NCBI GenBank assembly: GCA_003247575.1
Contig: QJZC01000028.1
Location: 1-64,000, forward strand
DNA from: Pseudomonadota bacterium
GTDB taxonomy: Bacteria; Myxococcota_A; UBA9160; SZUA-336
Reading direction: 5' to 3'
Length of the DNA: 64,000 nucleotides
Shown: positions 9,402 through 17,484 of the stretch, one piece after another
How positions within the stretch are numbered: position 1 is the first letter of the stretch
How the letters are laid out: every line of letters starts with the position of its first letter
Made by a program: the position numbers and the translations under genes
Notes under the pieces: model-generated
The model's input: only the letters and a program-made list of their open reading frames with translations
What the model was told of the DNA's origin: nothing
The model's database searches: none

Positions 9402-11114
9402 ATGCCGTCTACCAACGAGTGCATCCGCCGAGTCTGCCTCGCCCTCTTCGCTGGCTTGGCGCTGGTGTGTGGCCAGAACAGCGCATCCGCAGACGAAGGC
9501 AAGCTCCGCTTCTACCTGATGTCGTTCGATCGCTTCGGCCAGCTCTCCAGTCCGTACGAGCGAGATCTGGCCATCCGCGAGCTGCAATCCGATTCGAACG
9601 TGCGTCGCATCCTGCTCATCGCGTATGGCTGGGCGAACGACGGCGAGAGCTCCCTTGGAGCGTACACGGAGTTGGTGGACGATCTCCTCGCCCGGATCGA
9701 CACCGGGTCGGACGACGGAGACACGGTGATTTTCGGCATCGGCTGGGACTCGTCCCAGACGGGCTTCCGCAAGCTGTTCAACGACCTGGTTCCACTCCCC
9801 GTGATCGCAGACGCCGCGGCCGTCGCGCCGGATCGGCTGCTGTTTCCGTTCTCGTTCTGGTCGAAGGCTGCGATGGCCGACCGCATCGGATTCGGTGGAC
9901 TGCGACGCACGCTCAATCAGATTCTCGGCACCGTCTATCCGCCCGGCACGCCGCATCCACCGATCTACTTGGTCGGCCACAGCTTTGGCACGCGCGTCCT
10001 GTCGGGCCTCCTGAAGAACCGTGTCGGAATGCTTCGAGTCGGCCGGGAGCGCTTCCGGTCCACGGAGCACGTCGCCGGTGCGCTCTTCATCCAGCCATCG
10101 CTCGTGCTCTCCAACCTTCCCGTCGATCCACCGTTCCCCGTGATCGTGACCCAGAACGAGCACGATCACGCGAACGGCATCCTGTTTCCGCTGGGAAATC
10201 TCCTGGTGAACTCGTACGTATTCACCACTTTCGAGGGCCTGCTCCAATACCGCCTGTTCTCCGCTTTCGAGGGAGCGGCAGGCTCGGCGCGCGATACGGT
10301 CCTGCAAGCGAGCTCGATGCTCCTCCCGATCGGCAATTCCGATCGAACCAAAGACTCCGACCTGCCCCAGGACGCCGAGTCGCCCGAATCGTCCGGCTTG
10401 CCGCATGAAGCGACTTCACCCAATGGAGCCAGCGAACCGCGCGAGCCAGCGGTCACGAGGGGACCGGAACCCGCTGCAGCGCTCGGGACGCGAGCCTACG
10501 GTGCCACGCGGCGAACGAGCGGGGAGCTTCTCGCAATTCCGATCGCGGTCGGATTCAGCCTGGTCGCCACCCCGATCCAGTACGCCTATACACAAGCGGT
10601 GGGTATCGCCAGCAATCCCGTGGATCACACCATGGACTCGCTCGCCCAGCTCCCCTTGATCGAACTCGGCGTCGATGCGCTGAGCCACCTTCTCGGCCGC
10701 GAGCGTCCGTGGGGCCGGGCCAGCAAGGGGATCTTCACGCTCGGAGGACTCCACGAGTCTGCGGGCCGCCTCCTGGCTCCCAGCTTCGGCTCCAGCCCGC
10801 TTCCAGTGGCGACGAGCTACCGTACGTTCGAAGCCGGCGCGGACGGCGCGCCCTGCGGGCTCTCCCGCTGCATCGGCATCCAGTTCGTCGACCTGTCCGA
10901 CGAGATCGGACAGGGACTCTTCGGGGACCTACGAAATCCCTGGATCCGCTACTCGATCGGCTGGCTGGACCCGGTCGGCATGCACTCTCAGACACGTGAG
11001 AGCGAGATTCGCAGTCTGCTCGGACGCTTGCTGACGCAGGAGGGAGCACGGATCTCGCGCTCCCCCCACGCCGCTGCGTCTACCGCGAGTCCCGAAGTTC
11101 CCCAGTCTCCTTAG
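9402..11114 (+). CDS. Secreted alpha/beta hydrolase-fold protein
   Basis: A 570-residue protein with an N-terminal signal peptide (hydrophobic core VCLALFAGLALVCG, likely cleavage after ASA at ~30). The lipase-like nucleophile elbow GHSFG places the candidate catalytic Ser at 194. An early strand RRILLIAYGWANDGES resembles the oxyanion strand of alpha/beta hydrolases. The region ~310-370 is Pro/Ser/Glu-rich and probably flexible, and the last ~200 residues match nothing I recognise. The ATG at 9402 is preferred over 9336 because it places the signal peptide at the N-terminus. Its 3' end overlaps the convergent VWA gene by 35 bp. The substrate is unknown; esterase or lipase activity is inference. 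Confidence 0.65.
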   Translation: MPSTNECIRRVCLALFAGLALVCGQNSASADEGKLRFYLMSFDRFGQLSSPYERDLAIRELQSDSNVRRILLIAYGWANDGESSLGAYTELVDDLLARIDTGSDDGDTVIFGIGWDSSQTGFRKLFNDLVPLPVIADAAAVAPDRLLFPFSFWSKAAMADRIGFGGLRRTLNQILGTVYPPGTPHPPIYLVGHSFGTRVLSGLLKNRVGMLRVGRERFRSTEHVAGALFIQPSLVLSNLPVDPPFPVIVTQNEHDHANGILFPLGNLLVNSYVFTTFEGLLQYRLFSAFEGAAGSARDTVLQASSMLLPIGNSDRTKDSDLPQDAESPESSGLPHEATSPNGASEPREPAVTRGPEPAAALGTRAYGATRRTSGELLAIPIAVGFSLVATPIQYAYTQAVGIASNPVDHTMDSLAQLPLIELGVDALSHLLGRERPWGRASKGIFTLGGLHESAGRLLAPSFGSSPLPVATSYRTFEAGADGAPCGLSRCIGIQFVDLSDEIGQGLFGDLRNPWIRYSIGWLDPVGMHSQTRESEIRSLLGRLLTQEGARISRSPHAAASTASPEVPQSP

Positions 11115-12333
11115 CCCGCTGGTTCTCCACGAGCCCCTCGACGGCGACATCGAAGCCGAGCTCAGCATCGGATTCACCTTCCTTCCGCTGCTCGAGGTAG
11201 TCCTTGCGCTCGGCGACCAGCTCGGAGACCCGCGCCTGGAGCTGCTTCCGCGCCTGGCGCTTGCGTGCCACAAGATCTGCTCGCTCGTCGGCCGAGAGCT
11301 TCTTCAGCTCTGCGGGTAGCGCAGCGCTCGGAACCTCTTCGAGCGTGACATCCCCAGCCTCGAGTGCATCCACCAAGTCCGGACGCCCCGAGTTCAAGCG
11401 TCCCCCAATCTCGTTCATGTAGGCAAGACGCTCCGCCGCCGCGGCCGGCGCCGCACGTGAGGCTCGCTCGAGCTTGCGCTCGAGCTCGACCCGATCGGCA
11501 TCGCTTCCGTAGGCGACGGCCGTCTCGCGTAGCCGACGTGAGAGCTCACCGAGCTCGGCATCCATCGGGGTCGCCGCTACGGCGATACCCCCGTCCTGTG
11601 CCAGTGCGAGATACTCGCCGCGACTCAGCGAAGCGATCTCGCGCCATACGCGCTCGGTCTGCGCGTCCTGACCACACTGAATAGCGTTGACGAAGATTCC
11701 GCGCTCACGTGCGCGCGCCACCGAGACCGGATAGCTGACATCCTGCGCGTAGCGAAGCTGTGGAGGAGCGTCGCCGACCAGGAAGATCGCGCGGTACACC
11801 CCGGGGCCGTCGCTCCAGCTCATCTCGTCTACTGCTTCGCGGAGCGCTTGGTTGACGGCCTCGGGATGGTCTCCCCCACCATCGGCGGCAAGGCTCAACA
11901 GCATGGCATAGACGGAGTCGATATCGCTACTGAGATCGAATCGGCGGGTCACGTACACATCGCCGCGATCGCGATAGGCGATCAGTCCAATGCGCACGCC
12001 AGACTGGGTCTGCGACTGCGCCAAGGCGCTCGCGATCCTCCAGATCTTCTGCTTCGCCCCCTCGATCAAGCCGCTCATCGAGCCGGTCGTATCGAGCACG
12101 AAGACGACCTCGGCAGGCCTCTCTCCTCTCTGGCTCACTGCTTCACTCGCAGTGGGATCTGCTGGATCGACCTCGCGACTGAGCCGAATGGTGCACGCCT
12201 CCGAGCTCCTCACTCCCCAGTACAGCGGGAGCGAGACGGTGCTGGCGAGCAACCCGAGCACTAGCCACAGCGAGGGGGATCGCAATCTGCGGGAAGCCAT
12301 CCACTGGAAGTACTGATCTACTTGGTCTCTCAT
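11080..12333 (-). CDS. Membrane-anchored von Willebrand A domain protein
   Basis: A 417-residue protein with one N-terminal membrane segment (~21-40), so the rest is probably periplasmic. The VWA domain starts at ~75. Its metal site is DTTGSMS from D81, with Thr in place of the usual first Ser, and a later GGGDHPEAV supplies the third metal-binding loop. The last ~150 residues are charged, helical and likely coiled coil (KRQARKQLQARVSELVAER). A start at M12 (12300) is also possible. The gene follows the membrane-protein gene by 12 nt and is third in the operon after the PspA-like gene. VWA domains bind protein partners through Mg2+; the partner is unknown. It ends convergently, overlapping the hydrolase gene. 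Confidence 0.83.
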   Translation of the reverse strand: MRDQVDQYFQWMASRRLRSPSLWLVLGLLASTVSLPLYWGVRSSEACTIRLSREVDPADPTASEAVSQRGERPAEVVFVLDTTGSMSGLIEGAKQKIWRIASALAQSQTQSGVRIGLIAYRDRGDVYVTRRFDLSSDIDSVYAMLLSLAADGGGDHPEAVNQALREAVDEMSWSDGPGVYRAIFLVGDAPPQLRYAQDVSYPVSVARARERGIFVNAIQCGQDAQTERVWREIASLSRGEYLALAQDGGIAVAATPMDAELGELSRRLRETAVAYGSDADRVELERKLERASRAAPAAAAERLAYMNEIGGRLNSGRPDLVDALEAGDVTLEEVPSAALPAELKKLSADERADLVARKRQARKQLQARVSELVAERKDYLEQRKEGESDAELGFDVAVEGLVENQRAKETGELRDSR

Positions 12334-12345
12334 CTCGTAGGTCTC

Positions 12346-13041
12346 CTATGCCTGCTCGAGAACTGCGCGTAGCGACGCCGCTGCGCGTACGAAGGGATCC
12401 GAGCCTTTGGCTGCCGAGGCTTCGACTCGAAGGGAAAGCGGGCCCACAGCTGGATCTGGCCCGCATTGCAGCCGGCGCAGGCTCTGGCCGAGAAAGAAGC
12501 CCCAGATCGCGAGAGGCCCTGCATAGCGTGCGCTCGTACCGAGCCACAGCGACAGTCCGAGCGCGATCGCGAAGACTCCCAGCTCTGCCATGAGGCGTGC
12601 ACCACGACGGCGTCCTTCCGGACCTAGACGCGCTGGCCAGTCCGACTCACGCTCCGCGCTCGTGAGACGACCGAAGCATGCAACGCCGCTGATCATCAAG
12701 GCAGAGGACAGCGACCAGAGAACCTGAAAGTCCAACGAGAGTCCGGTCCCAGTGAGCGCCGCCGGCGTCGCACCGAGAACGGGAGACATCCCGAGGCCCG
12801 CACGTGTCCCCGAAACGCCGATCAGTATTGCGCTGAGCAACATCCAACACGGCGCCAGGTAGACCCCGAGCGGCGTGCGCCGCTGCAGCCTCCACACGTA
12901 GCTACAGGCAGACAGGGCAAGGACGATCGCCCAGAGCGTGTCGCCAGAGATCCACACGGGCCGCATGGCGAAGGCACCGGCACACGTCATCGTCGCCAAG
13001 AGCGCAAACACGAGGTCGTTCGCAAGCCCGCCACGCATCAC
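12346..13041 (-). CDS. Polytopic membrane protein of the PspA/VWA operon
   Basis: A 231-residue protein with about six hydrophobic segments, for example LVFALLATMTCAGAFA, LWAIVLALSACSYVW, CWMLLSAILIGVSG, LWSLSSALMISGVACF and LGVFAIALGLSLWLG. I do not recognise a family. The start ATG overlaps the stop of the PspA-like gene as ATGA, so translation is coupled, and the VWA gene follows after 12 nt. By position it may be the membrane receptor that holds the PspA-like protein at the inner face and the VWA protein at the outer face. That is inference from context only. Confidence 0.7.
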   Translation of the reverse strand: MMRGGLANDLVFALLATMTCAGAFAMRPVWISGDTLWAIVLALSACSYVWRLQRRTPLGVYLAPCWMLLSAILIGVSGTRAGLGMSPVLGATPAALTGTGLSLDFQVLWSLSSALMISGVACFGRLTSAERESDWPARLGPEGRRRGARLMAELGVFAIALGLSLWLGTSARYAGPLAIWGFFLGQSLRRLQCGPDPAVGPLSLRVEASAAKGSDPFVRAAASLRAVLEQA

Positions 13042-13652
13042 CGACTCTCCTCTTCCGCTGCCCGTACGGCATCACCGGCACCATGAAGTCCCGTACGGCG
13101 TAGCCACTCGAGCTCCACTTCCTCTTCGAGCACTGAAGCACCGCGAACGCCTGCATCGCCACCGGAGGCGCTGCACGCTCGATTCGCCTGAAAGCCCGCT
13201 CGCTTCAGATCTGCAGCCGCGCGCAGATCGTGAAGCTCGGCCTCCGCCTGGGCGGACAAGGCCCGAAACTCATCTTCCTGAGCTGCGAGTAGGGTTTCGA
13301 GTCGTGCGAGCTCCGCGCCGAGCTCCCCCAACTCCGTCGCCAACACACCCGCCTGTCGGCGTTTGGCCAACCAACGCCGGATCGAGAAGCGCGCCAAGGA
13401 CTCCTCCTCACGCTCCAGTGCCAGCGCGATGTCGGCATCGAGAGCCGCCTCCTCCTCGGCCAGCGCCCTCCGGCGTCGCTCTCTGCGCTCCACCCCCTCT
13501 CGCAGCTCGGCCACTCGGCGCCGCTTGCGTTCGAGCTCGAGCTCCGCATCCCGCAGATGCTGCTTTACCAGCAGCGCCCGGTCCTCCAGTGAGTCCAGGA
13601 CCCCATGCGCATCCGCCTTGGCGAGCTGAATGAATCGGTGCAGTACTCTCAT
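13038..13652 (-). CDS. PspA/IM30-like coiled-coil protein
   Basis: A 204-residue, almost wholly helical, strongly charged protein. The first ~50 residues follow the PspA/IM30 pattern: a short amphipathic start (MRVLHRFIQLAKADAHGVLD) then LEDRALLVKQHLRDAELELE. Long coiled coils follow up to ~150. PspA proteins polymerise on the inner leaflet and protect or repair stressed membrane; this copy is slightly shorter than typical (~220). The start has an AGGAGG Shine-Dalgarno box about 6 nt upstream. It is first in a three-gene operon and divergent from an OmpR-type two-component system, an arrangement that recalls PspA control by LiaRS/CesSR rather than PspF. Its true function is untested. Confidence 0.72.
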   Translation of the reverse strand: MRVLHRFIQLAKADAHGVLDSLEDRALLVKQHLRDAELELERKRRRVAELREGVERRERRRRALAEEEAALDADIALALEREEESLARFSIRRWLAKRRQAGVLATELGELGAELARLETLLAAQEDEFRALSAQAEAELHDLRAAADLKRAGFQANRACSASGGDAGVRGASVLEEEVELEWLRRTGLHGAGDAVRAAEEESR

Positions 13653-13755
13653 CGGAACCTCCTCGCACGTGGCCGTGGCCGACGTCGTTGCCTGCTACTA
13701 GTTTCGGCACAAGAACGGCGTGGATGTCCCAAAGGTCGGTAAAGATCGCTCGCTC

Positions 13756-13777
13756 GACTTTACATAGACGTTACAAT
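13756..13777. promoter_or_regulatory. 11-bp contiguous direct repeat, candidate OmpR/PhoB-type operator
   Basis: GACTTTACATA (13756-13766) is followed at once by GACGTTACAAT (13767-13777), with 8 of 11 positions identical. OmpR/PhoB-family regulators bind pairs of direct repeats with about 11-bp spacing. The site lies between the divergent PspA-like and response-regulator genes and is locally AT-rich, which fits autoregulation and control of both operons. Confidence 0.5.
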
Positions 13778-13792
13778 CGAACGAGCCTCTCC

Positions 13793-13877
13793 GGTCGATA
13801 CTTCGCTCGGGTCGATGTTTCGCTGCGGTCGACAACTAGCTCTGGTCGCCAGCCAGCTCGGGGCGACCACTAGGAAT
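13793..13877 (+). repeat. Five degenerate 17-bp tandem repeats
   Basis: Units start at 13793, 13810, 13827, 13844 and 13861. Four begin GGTCG and the fifth GGGCG; the first four carry GCT near the end (for example GGTCGATACTTCGCTCG and GGTCGATGTTTCGCTGC). The array ends 5 bp before the regulator ATG, so it probably lies in the leader or promoter. A period of 17 is not a multiple of three, so it is not a coding repeat. Confidence 0.75.
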
Positions 13878-13882
13878 TGCCG

Positions 13883-14587
13883 ATGGCTCGCGACAAGCTC
13901 GAAATTCTGGTCGTCGAAGACGAGGAAGCCATCCGTAGAGGACTCTGCGATGTACTCGTCTACCACGGCTATGCACCGACGGCCGTCGAGGACGGCGAGT
14001 CGGGACTGCGACAGGGTCGCTCTGCCCAATATGCACTCGTGCTCCTCGACATCATGCTGCCGGGGATCAATGGCTTCGACGTCTGCCGGGAGCTCCGCGA
14101 GATTCGCCCCACACTTCCAGTCCTGATGCTGACGGCACGTGGAAGCGAAGACGACATCTTGGCAGGCTTCCGCGCGGGCGCCGATGACTATGTCACGAAA
14201 CCGTTCTCGATCGCCGAGCTGATGGCTCGCATCGAAGCCTTGCTTCGTCGATCGGGACAACTCCAGCGCGAGAACATCGACCCGTTCCCCTTTGGCGACT
14301 GGTCGATTCTGCCGGGCGAGCTGCGCGCGACCCGCGACGACGCGTGCGTCGATCTGACCCCGCGGGAGCTCTCGATTCTCGGACTCTTCTTCAAGGAGGC
14401 GGGCAGAATCGTCAGCCGTAGAACCCTGCTCGCCGAAGTCTGGGGCTCTCCAGATCCGGATGCGCTGGAGACCCGCAGCGTCGACATGCAGATCGCGAAG
14501 CTACGCAAGAAGCTGGGCGTGGGAGCCCGCCGCGGAACTTGGATCGAGACGGTCCGCGGCGCGGGCTACCGCTACTCGGGCCACTGA
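13883..14587 (+). CDS. OmpR/PhoB-family response regulator
   Basis: A 234-residue cytosolic transcription factor. The receiver domain has the acidic pair VEDEE (11-15), phosphorylation site Asp56 in LVLLDIMLPG, the conserved Thr in LMLTARG and the Lys of DYVTKPF. The C-terminal winged helix runs from ~140, with LTPRELSILGLF and a final IETVRGAGYRYS typical of the family. I chose ATG 13883, with an AGGA box 8 nt upstream; an in-frame TTG at 13877 is less likely. The kinase gene begins one base after the stop, so the two form one operon. The intergenic repeats upstream may be its binding sites. Confidence 0.95.
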   Translation: MARDKLEILVVEDEEAIRRGLCDVLVYHGYAPTAVEDGESGLRQGRSAQYALVLLDIMLPGINGFDVCRELREIRPTLPVLMLTARGSEDDILAGFRAGADDYVTKPFSIAELMARIEALLRRSGQLQRENIDPFPFGDWSILPGELRATRDDACVDLTPRELSILGLFFKEAGRIVSRRTLLAEVWGSPDPDALETRSVDMQIAKLRKKLGVGARRGTWIETVRGAGYRYSGH

Positions 14588-14588
14588 C

Positions 14589-16622
14589 ATGCTTGCACGC
14601 GTACGCCTGGGATTTACTCTGCTAGCCCTGCTGCTCGCCGTGCCTCTCTCGCTACTCCTGGCCTATACGTTCCGAAGTCTCGCGAACGAACGCGAGGCAC
14701 GACATCTGGCCGTAGCCTCGCGCGTGTTCGACGAGGCCGAGCGTTCGCTTGCGAGCTTTCTCCGCGAAGAGGAGCGGCGCTCGCCCGAGGAGTACGAGAG
14801 TGCTCTCCGCTCGCCCGAAACCTCGCCCATGCTCGCGGACGGTCGCTCGTTCGTACTCGGATACTTCGTTGCGGATCCGAGCGGGAGTGTCTCCGGTCTC
14901 GGCTCGACCCCTCGCCCCGGAACCTGGCGCGAGGTCGAGGCGGCGCTCGAGCCAACGGGTGCTCGACAGGTCGAGACGCTCCGCGCTCCGGCGCCGAAGA
15001 AGAAGGTGGTGGCACCGACCTCCGAGCGTCTCGACTCCTATGCAGTTCTCGAGCAGCTGAATCGCGCGATGAAGCAGCAACGTCCCGAGCCTCCCAACCT
15101 CGAGGAGCAGAAGAGACGTCAACTCAAGCCATCGCCGCGCGCCGAACCATCGTCCGCAGCAGCGACGCCCGCCGAAGGTGCGGCGGCCGATGGACGACTG
15201 GAGCCAAGCGCACCGAAGCCCAAATCGATACCCCCTGAGCGCTCGACGGATGCACGACGATCGCCGCAACGCCAACGATCGGTCCAACGCTCGATCGACG
15301 GACTTGCAAGTCGCTCTGCCGGGCCTGAACTGAATGAGCTCTCGTCCTCTGAGGCCGAAGAAGGAGATTCGGCTCGTCCACCGGAGCCGAGGCTGGAGGA
15401 ACGCGATGCGGGGCGAAGGGCCGAAGTCTTCGCGGCCGCACTCTCTGACGAAGTGTCGGATACCGCACTGGATGGCGAAGCCGAGCGGGAGCTCGAGTGG
15501 GAGCTCGATGGACGCGCGCAGTTTTCGGTCACGCCGACCGTCGATGGACGCTACGTCTTCTACCGCACGGCTCGATCCAGCTCGAGCGGACGGCGCACGA
15601 TGGGATTTCTCCTGTCCCCTGACCTCCTTGGTGAATGGATCGACCGAGAAGTCGTCAGCGAGAGCGGGCTCGACGACTACCTGTCCCTACGCTTCTCCAG
15701 TGTGGGGAGCGGCGGGCGTGAGCCTGGCAACGGCCGAGTCACCTCACGAGGCTACGAGTACGGCCACCGCTTCCAGCCACCCTTCGACGCACTCGAAGCA
15801 CAGCTGCTCGTCGCGCGACTCCCCGACGGCGCCGCGACCTATTCCATTTACGCCATGAGCGCGCTCGTTCTGATCGTCGCGACGGTCGGACTCTTCGCGA
15901 TGTACCAGCGGGTCGCTACAGCGATCCACTTCTCCGAGAGACGCAGCAACTTCGCCGCCGCGGTGTCCCACGAGCTCAAGACACCGCTGACCTCGATTCG
16001 CATGTATGCCGAGATGCTGCGCGACGGGATGGTCCCCGATTCGGAGCGACAACGGGAATATCTGTCGGTCATCACATCGGAGTCCGAGCGACTGACTCGC
16101 CTGATCCAGAACGTGCTGGAGTTCTCACGCCTCGAACGCAGGCAGCCGCGCTCGGCGCCGCAGCCCGCCGCGCTCGAGCCCGTCCTGACGCGTTCGCTCG
16201 AGGTACTCACGCCGCATGCACGGGCACAGGATTGCGCGATCGAAGTCGAGAGCTCTCCGGATCTACCCATGGTGCTGCTCGAGCCGGATGCGCTGGAGCA
16301 GATCCTCTTCAACCTGGTAGACAATGCGCTCAAGTACTCCGCCGGGGCCCGCGATCGGCAGATCGAGGTGAGCGCGAGACAGGTCCAAGATCGCGTGGAG
16401 CTTCGGGTCCGAGATCACGGGCCCGGAGTTCCGAGCGATCACCTCGCGCGCATCTTCGAGCCGTTCTACCGGGGAGAGCACGAGCTCACGCGCACCACGC
16501 AGGGAACGGGCATCGGCCTCGCCCTGGTCGCGGCCCTCGCCGAACGTACCCACGCACGCGTGAGCGGACGCAATCACCCAGACGGCGGCTTCGAAGTCTG
16601 CCTGAGCTTGGCGGTTGGCTGA
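14589..16622 (+). CDS. Sensor histidine kinase with a large disordered periplasmic insert
   Basis: A 677-residue inner-membrane kinase, cognate to the preceding regulator. Membrane segments lie at ~8-27 and ~418-438. The HisKA domain has His461 in AVSHELKTPLTS. The ATPase domain has an N-box FNLVDNALKYS, G1 DHGPGVP and G2 QGTGIGLAL. The periplasmic part is ~390 residues; about 131-300 of it is Pro/Arg/Glu/Ser/Ala-rich low-complexity sequence with both strongly basic (APKKK, QRQRS) and acidic runs, flanked by folded-looking parts. The longer upstream frame overlaps the regulator and is rejected. The signal sensed is unknown; envelope stress is inferred from the divergent PspA-like operon. Confidence 0.92.
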   Translation: MLARVRLGFTLLALLLAVPLSLLLAYTFRSLANEREARHLAVASRVFDEAERSLASFLREEERRSPEEYESALRSPETSPMLADGRSFVLGYFVADPSGSVSGLGSTPRPGTWREVEAALEPTGARQVETLRAPAPKKKVVAPTSERLDSYAVLEQLNRAMKQQRPEPPNLEEQKRRQLKPSPRAEPSSAAATPAEGAAADGRLEPSAPKPKSIPPERSTDARRSPQRQRSVQRSIDGLASRSAGPELNELSSSEAEEGDSARPPEPRLEERDAGRRAEVFAAALSDEVSDTALDGEAERELEWELDGRAQFSVTPTVDGRYVFYRTARSSSSGRRTMGFLLSPDLLGEWIDREVVSESGLDDYLSLRFSSVGSGGREPGNGRVTSRGYEYGHRFQPPFDALEAQLLVARLPDGAATYSIYAMSALVLIVATVGLFAMYQRVATAIHFSERRSNFAAAVSHELKTPLTSIRMYAEMLRDGMVPDSERQREYLSVITSESERLTRLIQNVLEFSRLERRQPRSAPQPAALEPVLTRSLEVLTPHARAQDCAIEVESSPDLPMVLLEPDALEQILFNLVDNALKYSAGARDRQIEVSARQVQDRVELRVRDHGPGVPSDHLARIFEPFYRGEHELTRTTQGTGIGLALVAALAERTHARVSGRNHPDGGFEVCLSLAVG

Positions 16623-16672
16623 GTACGGGGCTCGCAGGGGGACTCGCGCCACACTCCGAGCATGCCGCCGGG

Positions 16673-17461
16673 CTAGCTTCTCGTCTGATTTCCTTGGATC
16701 GGAAAGCCGATGTCATCGCCTTCAGGCCCGCTCAGCGCGGTCGCGTCCGCAAAGGACGTATCCCACACTCCATTCGGGCCTGCCGAAAGGCAGAAGACGG
16801 CGTGACTCGTCGCTTCGGCGGTCGTCACCCCCGTGACGTTCGCATTGATCAGGTAGCGCACGTTGCAGATATAGGGGTTTCCCCAAGGATCCAGGGGCAC
16901 AGACTTCACGTAGGGTCCGTTCCAACCGGGAGGATCCGGTGGCGTCGTGCTCGACGTGTAGAGCGGATTGGAGTCGCCGTCGCGGTTGTAGATCAAGTGG
17001 TCTTCGAGCGAGCCCGCCGTGCCACCGTCGCCACCCGTCTGCCACGCTCCCGTCGAGCCGCTCCCGTTGCCCGCGGGAATGTTCGCCGTACTGATGTCCG
17101 ACTCTGCCAAACCGACCAGCCGCGACAGCTCAGCCGTGTCGTTCACGTTGCCGTCGTCGCTCACGGGCCAGATGCCCGTATCCACCTGAAAGGCCAGGAC
17201 TCCCTGCCCGAGTGACTGTGAGTCGGACAGTGCGCGCGCGCGTCGACCGTCGTTGATGAACTTGATCACCAGAGGCGAGAGCGTCGCCGACAGAATTGCC
17301 AGAATCGCCACCGCCACCAGGATCTCCACGAGCGTGAAGCCGGATTCGTCTCCGACCTCTCCCGACTCGATCCAGCGGCCGTTCTCAAGCCTGCGCAGCA
17401 TCTTCGCAATCCCCCCATGCGATTCCAGATAGTCGCATTGCTTTTCCGTAATCGGATCCAT
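16673..17461 (-). CDS. Type IV pilin-like/GspG-like pseudopilin
   Basis: A 262-residue protein with a class III leader: the prepilin peptidase site is Gly41/Phe42 in ESGFTLVEILVAVAILAIL, with the essential Glu at +5. The leader is unusually long at 41 residues, so an internal start at M21 (17401) is possible. After the helix, the globular part contains PLDPWGNPYICN, close to the Gly-rich calcium loop of GspG major pseudopilins, and FCLSAGPNGVWDTSFAD, which also resembles GspG. It is the last gene of the pilus operon, 23 nt after the TPR gene. It is probably the major or scaffold pseudopilin of this machine. Confidence 0.87.
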   Translation of the reverse strand: MDPITEKQCDYLESHGGIAKMLRRLENGRWIESGEVGDESGFTLVEILVAVAILAILSATLSPLVIKFINDGRRARALSDSQSLGQGVLAFQVDTGIWPVSDDGNVNDTAELSRLVGLAESDISTANIPAGNGSGSTGAWQTGGDGGTAGSLEDHLIYNRDGDSNPLYTSSTTPPDPPGWNGPYVKSVPLDPWGNPYICNVRYLINANVTGVTTAEATSHAVFCLSAGPNGVWDTSFADATALSGPEGDDIGFPIQGNQTRS

Positions 17462-17484
17462 GGTCTTTACGCTTTAGAAGAGTC

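Noticed and set aside
13759-13777. TTTACA and TACAAT as a -35/-10 promoter pair
   Set aside because: They are only 7 bp apart, far too close for sigma-70; the direct-repeat reading fits better.
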